6,927 nt of DNA, taken from NCBI GenBank assembly GCA_016935775.1, contig JAFGQF010000147.1:1-6927 (forward strand). Direction: 5' to 3'. The notes beneath the pieces were generated by a model. The model did no database searches and was not told where the DNA came from. It worked only from the letters and a program-made list of their open reading frames with translations. Below, one piece after another: positions 1 to 4,650 of this stretch; position 1 is the stretch's first letter, and each line of letters starts with the position of its first letter. This DNA is from Caldifarciminota bacterium (lineage in GTDB: Bacteria; Hydrothermota; Tepidihabitantia; Tepidihabitantales; Tepidihabitantaceae). The translations under genes were made by a program, and so were the position numbers.

Positions 1-101
1 CCCGGCGGGGCCACAACTCTGCGTCCTCATACGACGACTCTTGAGTCTACCATGGGTTGCAGGAGCAGTATGCCATATGAGACACCAGGAACACCAAGGT
101 T

Positions 102-136
102 GAGGAATGAGGGTCGAGGAACGAGGACGGAGGAGT
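102..136. repeat. Heptamer tandem array, GAGGANN x5
   Basis: GAGG recurs at 102, 109, 116, 123 and 130, giving five consecutive 7-bp units (GAGGAAT, GAGGGTC, GAGGAAC, GAGGACG, GAGGAGT). The first four bases are invariant and the last three vary. The period is exact over 35 bp. The role is unknown. Confidence 0.8.
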
Positions 137-139
137 CAA

Positions 140-163
140 CCACGAAGCCACAAAGAAGACAAC
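140..163. repeat. Octamer tandem repeat, CCACRAAG-like
   Basis: Two good 8-bp units (CCACGAAG, CCACAAAG) are followed by a decayed third (AAGACAAC). The CACGAAG core is the complement of CTTCGTG at 300-306. This array is short and degenerate, and much less certain than the GAGG array just before it. Confidence 0.5.
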
Positions 164-168
164 GGAGA

Positions 169-192
169 GGGTTCCAGGATTCGAGGGTTCGA
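169..192. repeat. Octamer tandem array, GGRTTCSA x3
   Basis: There are three adjacent 8-bp units: GGGTTCCA, GGATTCGA and GGGTTCGA. They differ at two positions only. The array follows the 140-163 octamers after a 5-bp gap. Confidence 0.65.
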
Positions 193-222
193 GTGACGGG
201 GCCAAGTGCTGATTGCCCGGCA

Positions 223-243
223 CAGGTCGCAGAACGCAGAATC
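223..243. repeat. Heptamer tandem array, CAGAANS x3
   Basis: CAG recurs at 223, 230 and 237, in the units CAGGTCG, CAGAACG and CAGAATC. It is in the same 7-bp phase as the CTC array at 265-292 (223 and 272 differ by 49), which suggests that the two may derive from one longer tract. Confidence 0.6.
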
Positions 244-264
244 GGCGGCACCGGGCACACGGCT

Positions 265-292
265 CTTCGCGCTCTGCGCTCAGCACTCTGAG
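265..292. repeat. Heptamer tandem array, CTCNGCN-like x4
   Basis: There are four 7-bp units: CTTCGCG, CTCTGCG, CTCAGCA and CTCTGAG. CTC recurs at 272, 279 and 286. The units are more degenerate than the GAGG or GATT arrays but the period is exact. Confidence 0.55.
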
Positions 293-298
293 ATTCCG

Positions 299-323
299 CC
301 TTCGTGCGCTTGGTGCCTTGGTG
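299..323. repeat. Short repeat, CTTSGTG x3
   Basis: CTTCGTG (300-306), CTTGGTG (309-315) and CTTGGTG (317-323) are spaced 9 and 8 bp apart. These cores are reverse complements of sequences at 141-147 and 92-98, so the same repeat families occur in both orientations in this gap. Confidence 0.55.
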
Positions 324-419
324 TTTACTTCTGCGGCGGGAGAGGCGGCACCGGGAGTTGCACCCGGGATAGCGATTTTGCAGACCGCTGCCTTGCTACT
401 TGGCTATGCCGCCAAGGAG

Positions 420-454
420 GATTGCTGATTGGAGATTCCAGATTTCAGATTACG
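420..454. repeat. Heptamer tandem array, GATTNNA x5
   Basis: GATT recurs at 420, 427, 434, 441 and 448, forming the 7-bp units GATTGCT, GATTGGA, GATTCCA, GATTTCA and GATTACG. The first four bases are invariant and the period exact over 35 bp. It lies 31 bp beyond the 3' end of tRNA-Gly (minus strand). GATTCC at 434-439 can pair with GGAATC at 454-459, but no T-run follows on either strand. Confidence 0.8.
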
Positions 455-484
455 GAATCCCCGGAGTGCAATCCCGGAACAGAG

Positions 485-557
<73 letters not shown>

Positions 558-566
558 GTTGTCTAA

Positions 567-639
567 CGGCCCCAACGGGAATCGAACCCGTGTCTTCACC
601 TTGAAAGAGTGATGTCCTGGGCCACTAGACGATGGGGCC
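567..639 (-). tRNA. tRNA-Glu (anticodon UUC)
   Basis: This is a 73-nt cloverleaf on the minus strand. The acceptor arm GGCCCCA (633-639) pairs with TGGGGCC (568-574), and the discriminator base is G (567), as expected for tRNA-Glu. The anticodon stem TCACT/GGTGA holds the loop CTTTCAA, giving anticodon UUC. The D-arm (GTC TAGTGGCCCA GGAC) and the T-arm (ACGGG TTCGATT CCCGT) closely resemble known bacterial tRNA-Glu. CCA is not encoded. It is the first gene of a Glu-Gly pair, and its promoter lies just upstream at 654-681. Confidence 0.97.
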
Positions 640-653
640 ATCACTCCGAACCT

Positions 654-681
654 AATTTATCCGCGGCCGCGTGATTGTCAA
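654..681 (-). promoter_or_regulatory. Sigma70-type promoter of the tRNA-Glu/tRNA-Gly pair
   Basis: On the minus strand, a perfect -35 TTGACA (676-681) is followed by a 16-bp spacer and the -10 TAAATT (654-659). The tRNA-Glu 5' end lies 14 bp past the -10, so transcription would start with a 5' leader of about 7-8 nt, normal for a tRNA. The -35 box begins only 5 bp after the stop codon of the upstream peptidyl-prolyl isomerase-like gene. Confidence 0.8.
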
Positions 682-686
682 CCGGC

Positions 687-2465
687 CTAGAACGAGAACG
701 GGTCCCGGTAGTCTTTGACTTCCGGGTTCTCGACCAGTTCCTGCATCAGTTGCTGGACGACCTGTTGCTGGCGCTGTTCGGCAAGCTGTTCGAGCGAGGT
801 TCCCGGCGCCTGTTCGACCGCGTCCGCGCGGATGATGAACGCGCCCCAAGGCGCTTCGACTACTTGCGATACCTGGCCGGGGGCGAGCGCGAGCAGGGTG
901 CCGGCGTAATCGGCCCCGCGGCGGCGCCGGGCGTCGATGAGCCCTTCAAAGCTCTCCTGCTGGAGCTCGACCGCGGGGTGGGCCGCAGCGTAGTCTTCGA
1001 GCGTGGTGCCGGCGCCGATTGCGGCACTGGCTTCTTTCGCCAGCTCCAGCCAGATTCCCCTCTCCCTTTCCTGGCGGACGCGCCAGGCGGCCTGTTGCTT
1101 GACCTCCTCGAACGGCTGGAGCCGGGCGGGTCGGACCTCGGTGAGCTGGAAGGCGTAGAAGCCGTTCCGGCCGCGCGCCGGCATGTCCCAGACCTCGCCC
1201 GGTTTCGCCTTTTTCAGCCATTCGACGTACCGGGTCGGGCTGGCGAGGTCGAGCCCGGCGAGGTTTTCCTTGCCGTCGAGCATCGGCCGTGCCGGCCGGA
1301 CCGCGAGCCCCATGTCGGTCGCCACCGAGTCGAAGTCGCTGGCCGTCGCCCGGTCGATGAAGTCGCGCACCGCCTCGCGGGCTTCGCCGACCGCCTCGCC
1401 GCCCATCTTCACCCGGACGAGGATGCGGCGCAGCGCGACCGAGTCGGCGCGCAGGCTGTCGAGCTTGACCAGTTGCCAGCCGTAGGGCGCGAGGAACGGC
1501 TGTGAGTGCTCGCCCGGCTTGAGCGCGCCGACCACCGAGTCGGTGATGTCGTCGAGCCGCTCGCGGGGTATCAGCGCCGAGGTGGTCTCGGGCAGGAGGT
1601 CCGAGAAGTCGAGCATCGTCAGGTTGAAGCTTTCGCCCGACTCGAGCTGGGCGGCGGCCCGGTCAATGGTCTCCTGCGCGTCGGCCGAGTCCTTGGCCGA
1701 CTGCACGAGCGGGAAGAATACGTAGCGCGCCTGGCGGATCTCCTTGGTCTTGAACTCGTCCTGGTTGGCGCGGTAGAACACCAGCGCTTCGTCGTCGGTG
1801 GGCTCGACCGTCTGCTCGATGACCCGCGGCCCGAAGTAGAGCGCGGTGACGGTCCAGCGGGTGGCCTGCCGGGCGCGCGCATCTTCGAGTTCGGCCCGGG
1901 TTGGGCGCCAGGAGTTGACGACGTTGATGCGGAACTTTTCCTTGGGCAGCATCTCGACCAGCTCCTGAAAGTAGCGGGCGAAGTAGGGCTGGTTCTGCGG
2001 GTTGTTCATCACTTCGAGGTATTTCTGCTGGTCGAAGTTGCCGCTCTCGTCGAGGAGCTCGGGGTTCTGGCGCAGGTCGGCCGGCGGGTTGGCCTTCATT
2101 ATCTCGATTATCTCGGTCTCGGTGACCTTGATGCCGGACTCGCGCAGCAACCTGGACCAGGTGAGTTCGCTGACGAGGAAATCCCACGCCCGGTCCTCGA
2201 TGCGGGCGTAGTCTTCGATTGACAGGTCGCGCAACTGGTTTTCCTCGCGGTACTTCTCGGTGGTGTAGCTGACCGCGTTGCGGTACTCCTCGGGCGTGAT
2301 GCGGTGGTCGCCGACCTGGCCGATTTGCCCGGCGGTCCGCGGGTCGTCCCGCCGGCCGCTCGTGGCGATCATCTGCCAGAGCTCGCTCAGCAGGAACCCG
2401 GCGACGAATGCCACCGCGACGACTATCATTATGAAACGGACGCGCTTGCGCATACGACTCAACAT
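687..2465 (-). CDS. Membrane-anchored SurA/PpiD-like peptidyl-prolyl isomerase-family protein
   Basis: This 592-residue protein is close in size to E. coli PpiD, an inner-membrane periplasmic chaperone. A short basic N-terminus (RMRKRVR) precedes one membrane helix at about 10-29, so the bulk should lie outside the cytoplasm. Residues about 45-210 fit a SurA-type N-terminal chaperone domain: a 'GQVGDHRITPEEY' start, helices, and an 'SGNFDQQKYL' segment. Three parvulin-like segments follow, each with a PGE/PGQ turn then an aromatic, glycine-containing strand: about 314-335, 418-441 and 525-546. The usual A-x-H-I-L histidine is not seen: the corresponding strands read ARYVFF (about 246-251) and LRRILV (345-350). 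A chaperone role is therefore more likely than catalysis (inference). The start is ATG at 2465. An ATG four codons later is the alternative. Neither has a Shine-Dalgarno sequence, and the upstream promoter suggests a leaderless mRNA. The tRNA promoter follows directly behind it. Confidence 0.85.
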   Translation of the reverse strand: MLSRMRKRVRFIMIVVAVAFVAGFLLSELWQMIATSGRRDDPRTAGQIGQVGDHRITPEEYRNAVSYTTEKYREENQLRDLSIEDYARIEDRAWDFLVSELTWSRLLRESGIKVTETEIIEIMKANPPADLRQNPELLDESGNFDQQKYLEVMNNPQNQPYFARYFQELVEMLPKEKFRINVVNSWRPTRAELEDARARQATRWTVTALYFGPRVIEQTVEPTDDEALVFYRANQDEFKTKEIRQARYVFFPLVQSAKDSADAQETIDRAAAQLESGESFNLTMLDFSDLLPETTSALIPRERLDDITDSVVGALKPGEHSQPFLAPYGWQLVKLDSLRADSVALRRILVRVKMGGEAVGEAREAVRDFIDRATASDFDSVATDMGLAVRPARPMLDGKENLAGLDLASPTRYVEWLKKAKPGEVWDMPARGRNGFYAFQLTEVRPARLQPFEEVKQQAAWRVRQERERGIWLELAKEASAAIGAGTTLEDYAAAHPAVELQQESFEGLIDARRRRGADYAGTLLALAPGQVSQVVEAPWGAFIIRADAVEQAPGTSLEQLAEQRQQQVVQQLMQELVENPEVKDYRDPFSF

Positions 2466-2474
2466 AAGGGTCAG

Positions 2475-2503
2475 ATTCTAGCGGCCGCGACCGGCCGCGT
2501 CAA
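2475..2503 (-). promoter_or_regulatory. Promoter of the SurA/PpiD-like gene, (near-)leaderless
   Basis: On the minus strand, the -35 TTGACG (2498-2503), an exactly 17-bp spacer and the -10 TAGAAT (2475-2480) each match the sigma70 consensus at 5 of 6 positions. Only 9 bp separate the -10 from the ATG at 2465, so the start point should fall within about 0-3 nt of the start codon. The spacer is a GC-rich imperfect inverted repeat (GCGGCC at 2481-2486, GGCCGC at 2493-2498). Confidence 0.75.
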
Positions 2504-2560
2504 CCGGCGGGCTGCTGGCGCGCCGAAGCGGCGCAACTGCGAAGTTTAGCCGCCCGGGCC

Positions 2561-2588
2561 TTGACACGTGCCGGCCTGCTTCTATCAT
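2561..2588 (+). promoter_or_regulatory. Leaderless promoter of the glycosyltransferase gene
   Basis: A perfect -35 TTGACA (2561-2566), a 16-bp spacer and the -10 TATCAT (2583-2588, 5 of 6) are followed after 7 bp by the GTG start at 2596. A typical start point 6-7 nt past the -10 falls on, or one base before, the GTG. The segment before the GTG contains no GGAGG-like site. It is divergent from the 2475-2503 promoter, with 57 bp between the two -35 boxes. Confidence 0.78.
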
Positions 2589-2601
2589 CGGTCACGTGCC
2601 G
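2565..2601. promoter_or_regulatory. Possible operator: CACGTGCCG direct repeat flanking the -10
   Basis: The 9-bp word CACGTGCCG occurs at 2565-2573, overlapping the end of the -35, and again at 2593-2601, overlapping the GTG start. The repeats are 28 bp apart. Each contains the palindrome CACGTG, and the flanks also agree (G-N-repeat-N-C). Placement on both sides of the -10 would suit a repressor, but no regulator is known, so this is inference from the pattern only. Confidence 0.35.
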
Positions 2602-4089
2602 ACACGGGACCGGCGCCGCGACTGGCTCTTCCCCGCCGGGCTGGTCGTGTTCGCTCTGCTCTGGCTGGCCTTCTTCCCCCGCACCTTCGCCATCGTCGAC
2701 GAGGACGCCTACCTGACCCAGGCGCTGCTGCTGCGCCAGGGCCGGCTCACCTATGACGACTCGGGGATTCCCCCGCCCCACATGACCGTCTTCACGGACG
2801 GGCGGGCGGCGAGCAAGTACCCGCCCGGCAACAGCCTGCTCATCCTGCCGTTCACCCTGCCCGGCTGGCGGCTCGCTTTCCTTGCCGGGCTGGCGCTGGC
2901 CCTCCTGGGCGCGTGGTTGTTCCGGCGCCTGCTCGAAGAGGTCGAGCCGGGCGCAGACCGGGCGTGGTCGCTGTTGTGGCTGTTCTACCCGACTGCGGTG
3001 CTCTTTTCCCGCACCCTGATGAGCGACCTCGCGGCGGCGGTCTTCACGCTGGCCGGCTTCCTGCTGGTCGCCCGCCGGAAGTGGTTTTTCGCCGGGCTGG
3101 TGCTGGGACTGGGTTGCCTGGTGCGCTACTCGAGCGGCATCCTGGCGGTGGCCGCGCTGGCCCTGGCGTTGCTCTCGGGCCGCGGTCGGCTCCGCTCCAC
3201 CGCGCTGCTCGCGCTCGGGCTCGTGCCCGGCGCCGCACTCTGCCTGGGCTGGAACTGGCACGCCTACGGCGGCCCGCTCCAGTTCCCGATGTACCTGACC
3301 GGCCGGTTCCACTGGGCGTACCTGGGCCGCAACCTGTCGTTCTACCTGCCCGCGTTGCTCGCGCTCTACCCGCTGATGCTCCTCGCGCCGCTGGCGGTGC
3401 GGCGCGGGCGCCGCCTGCTGGTCGCGCTGCCCGCCGGTGCGCTCATCGCGGCCTACCTGTTCTACGACTACCTGCCCGGCGGTGCGCCGGCCGAGCAACT
3501 GCTGGTGGGGTTGCGCTTCCTGCTGCCGGCCATCGCCCTCCTGGCGCTCGGCTATGCCGCCGCGCTCGACCGGGTCGCGCGCGAGTTGCGCGGACTGGCC
3601 TGGCTGCGCTGGCCGGTCACGGCGCTGCTGGTCGCGGCGGCGACGCTGGTCAACTGGCGCCACGACCAACTGCTCAAAGCCCAGGCCGCGTACCAGCAAC
3701 AACTCTACGCGGCGGTGCCCGAGGGTGCGCTGCTGGTCTGCAACCCGGAAACCTCGGAACTCGTCACCTTTGCCCGGGGCGCGCGCGAGTGGCGCCACTA
3801 TGTCGAGTTCAACGTGCCGCTGCCCCTGGAACGGGAAATCGCGGCCCGGGACACGGTCTACGCGGCCCTGCTCGCGAAGCCGGGCCGCGGGGCAAAGGTT
3901 GCGGAAACGGTATTCTGGTCGCTGGTGTTCCGGCGGCCGGGCGGCGAGCCGGCGCTGGAAGTGAGGGAGCCCTGGCGTTTGCTGGTCTACCGGCTCAAGC
4001 CTTCGCTCGGACCCGCAAGCGACCGGGCGCGGCGCGCCAGCCCGAGCCAGACGAAAGCGGTGACGATCAGCCCGCCGCACAGCCCGTAG
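2596..4089 (+). CDS. GT-C fold (PMT/ArnT-like) membrane glycosyltransferase
   Basis: This 497-residue polytopic membrane protein probably transfers a sugar from a polyprenyl-phosphate donor to an acceptor on the outer face of the membrane; the substrate cannot be read from the sequence. After a basic N-terminus and a first helix (about 11-28) comes an acidic VDEDAYL motif at 34-40, the D/E-x-D feature of the first outer loop in GT-C enzymes. A KYPPG motif (74-78), 'LMSDLAAAVF' (141-150), 'LVRYSSGIL' (about 175-183) and 'LRFLLPAIALL' (about 306-316) match the order seen in PMT_2-like proteins. Roughly ten helices are followed by a soluble tail from about 365. The GTG start is chosen because the promoter ends 7 bp before it. 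The last 30-odd residues (from about 465) are polar, low in structure and overlap the convergent gene, so they may be dispensable. It has no adjacent glycan-cluster partner. Confidence 0.85.
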   Translation: MPTRDRRRDWLFPAGLVVFALLWLAFFPRTFAIVDEDAYLTQALLLRQGRLTYDDSGIPPPHMTVFTDGRAASKYPPGNSLLILPFTLPGWRLAFLAGLALALLGAWLFRRLLEEVEPGADRAWSLLWLFYPTAVLFSRTLMSDLAAAVFTLAGFLLVARRKWFFAGLVLGLGCLVRYSSGILAVAALALALLSGRGRLRSTALLALGLVPGAALCLGWNWHAYGGPLQFPMYLTGRFHWAYLGRNLSFYLPALLALYPLMLLAPLAVRRGRRLLVALPAGALIAAYLFYDYLPGGAPAEQLLVGLRFLLPAIALLALGYAAALDRVARELRGLAWLRWPVTALLVAAATLVNWRHDQLLKAQAAYQQQLYAAVPEGALLVCNPETSELVTFARGAREWRHYVEFNVPLPLEREIAARDTVYAALLAKPGRGAKVAETVFWSLVFRRPGGEPALEVREPWRLLVYRLKPSLGPASDRARRASPSQTKAVTISPPHSP

Positions 4090-4616
4090 CAGCCGAGCAC
4101 GATGCCGACCGTCTGGTAGACGGCCATCCCCATCGGGATGGTCTCGACCAGCAGTATCACCCAGAAGGCGTAGGAGACGAGCGAGGCCACCGCGATCGCC
4201 AGGTCGACCAACACGTGCCCGGACAGCACGAACGGAAATGCGGGCGGCTTGAGGTCGGCAACGTAGCGCCGGCGCTCTTCGGGCGATTGCCCGGTGTCCT
4301 CGTCGAGCGCCCGCTCGAACAGCAGTTGCGCGCGCCGGGCCAGCGCCGCCAGAACGCAGGCGAGCGCGACGAACAGCAGCGCGAAAATGACCGGCCGGAA
4401 CGCGTAGAACTTGGAGACCGCGTCGAGCGTGACCCCGCCGACCGACACCGGGAACCGGATCAGCAACCCGGGCCCGAACCCGCAGTAAATCAGGAGCCCG
4501 GTTGAGAAGAAAACCCGGAGGTAGTTATTGGTGCGGATGGCGCGGTCCAGCTCCCAGCGGTAGCCGGTGCGAATCGCACTGGAAGCCGCCTCGGCCATTG
4601 GGCGTGGTACCGACAC
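3987..4616 (-). CDS. Four-helix integral membrane protein, unknown function
   Basis: I do not recognise this 209-residue protein. It begins with a soluble N-terminus of about 30 residues, then has four likely membrane helices at about 32-54, 74-94, 130-156 and 165-193. Between helices 2 and 3 lies a charged loop (ALDEDTGQSPEERRRY, about 103-118), and the C-terminus is short and basic. It shows no catalytic motif, no cysteine pairs and no histidine clusters. GTG at 4616 is preferred because a -10-like box lies 6 bp upstream; ATG at 4598 would give 203 residues. Neither has a Shine-Dalgarno sequence. It follows the PAS-array gene after 30 bp in the same direction, so it could be cotranscribed and may be a functional partner (inference). 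Its last 103 bp lie antisense to the end of the glycosyltransferase gene. The hydrophobic pattern and codon structure support a real gene. Confidence 0.75.
   Translation of the reverse strand: MSVPRPMAEAASSAIRTGYRWELDRAIRTNNYLRVFFSTGLLIYCGFGPGLLIRFPVSVGGVTLDAVSKFYAFRPVIFALLFVALACVLAALARRAQLLFERALDEDTGQSPEERRRYVADLKPPAFPFVLSGHVLVDLAIAVASLVSYAFWVILLVETIPMGMAVYQTVGIVLGCYGLCGGLIVTAFVWLGLARRARSLAGPSEGLSR
4109..4141. other. Two abutting perfect hairpins inside the four-helix protein gene
   Basis: CCGTCT (4109-4114) pairs with AGACGG (4118-4123) across a 3-nt loop. Directly next to it, CCATCCC (4124-4130) pairs with GGGATGG (4135-4141) across a 4-nt loop. They lie 19 bp past the stop of the plus-strand glycosyltransferase, where its terminator would be expected. 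No T-run follows, so this is not a standard intrinsic terminator. It may be a U-less terminator, an RNA 3'-end stabiliser, or chance in GC-rich coding DNA. Confidence 0.3.
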
Positions 4617-4622
4617 GGTTTC

Positions 4623-4650
4623 AGGTTAGCCCGGTCAGGGCCCAAGTCAA
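4623..4650 (-). promoter_or_regulatory. Candidate leaderless promoter of the four-helix protein gene
   Basis: On the minus strand, the -35 TTGACT (4645-4650, 5 of 6), a 16-bp spacer and the -10 TAACCT (4623-4628) are followed after 6 bp by the GTG at 4616. The -10 matches only 3 of 6 consensus bases, but these are the most conserved ones (T1, A2, T6). The TGA inside TTGACT is the stop codon of the PAS gene, so the -35 overlaps the end of the upstream gene. It is weaker than the other promoters, and readthrough from the PAS gene is also possible. Confidence 0.5.

Larger units (their letters stand above)
1..484. other. Intergenic region, repeat-rich, no gene seen
   Basis: I see no credible gene in this stretch. 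Its base composition is visibly less GC-rich than the neighbouring genes, and open frames here lack family motifs and cross the tandem repeats. It is a patchwork of degenerate short tandem arrays with 7- or 8-bp periods, listed separately. It also carries a 12-bp direct repeat (GGCGGCACCGGG) at 244-255 and 344-355, exactly 100 bp apart, and a small inverted repeat GACTC-TT-GAGTC at 36-47. Some octamer families occur in both orientations: CACGAAG at 141-147 is the complement of CTTCGTG at 300-306, and CACCAAG at 92-98 is the complement of CTTGGTG. It lies downstream of the minus-strand tRNA genes. The gene to the left is outside the window. Confidence 0.75.

Noticed and set aside
102..454. CRISPR array in the repeat-rich gap
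   Set aside because: The repeat units are only 7-8 bp and contiguous, with no 20-40 bp repeats, no unique spacers and no cas genes.
434..484. Intrinsic terminator for the tRNA pair
   Set aside because: GATTCC/GGAATC and CCGG/CCGG can pair, but the stems are short, the loops long, and no T-run follows on the minus strand. The pairing is also explained by the GATT repeat.
1..484. Integrative element or att site at the tRNA-Gly/tRNA-Glu genes
   Set aside because: I see no integrase, no transposase, no terminal inverted repeats and no duplicated tRNA 3' end in the window.
675..2222. Two plus-strand open frames (276 and 238 codons) opposite the SurA/PpiD-like gene
   Set aside because: They are low-complexity V/A/R/G/L-rich translations with no start signal and no family motif. 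The minus strand has a membrane anchor, a chaperone domain and a promoter.
2500..4080. Long minus-strand open frame (526 codons) opposite the glycosyltransferase
   Set aside because: It is rich in Q, R, E, P and A with no domain pattern, while the plus strand shows a clear hydrophobic membrane protein with GT-C motifs and its own promoter. It is a shadow frame in GC-rich DNA.
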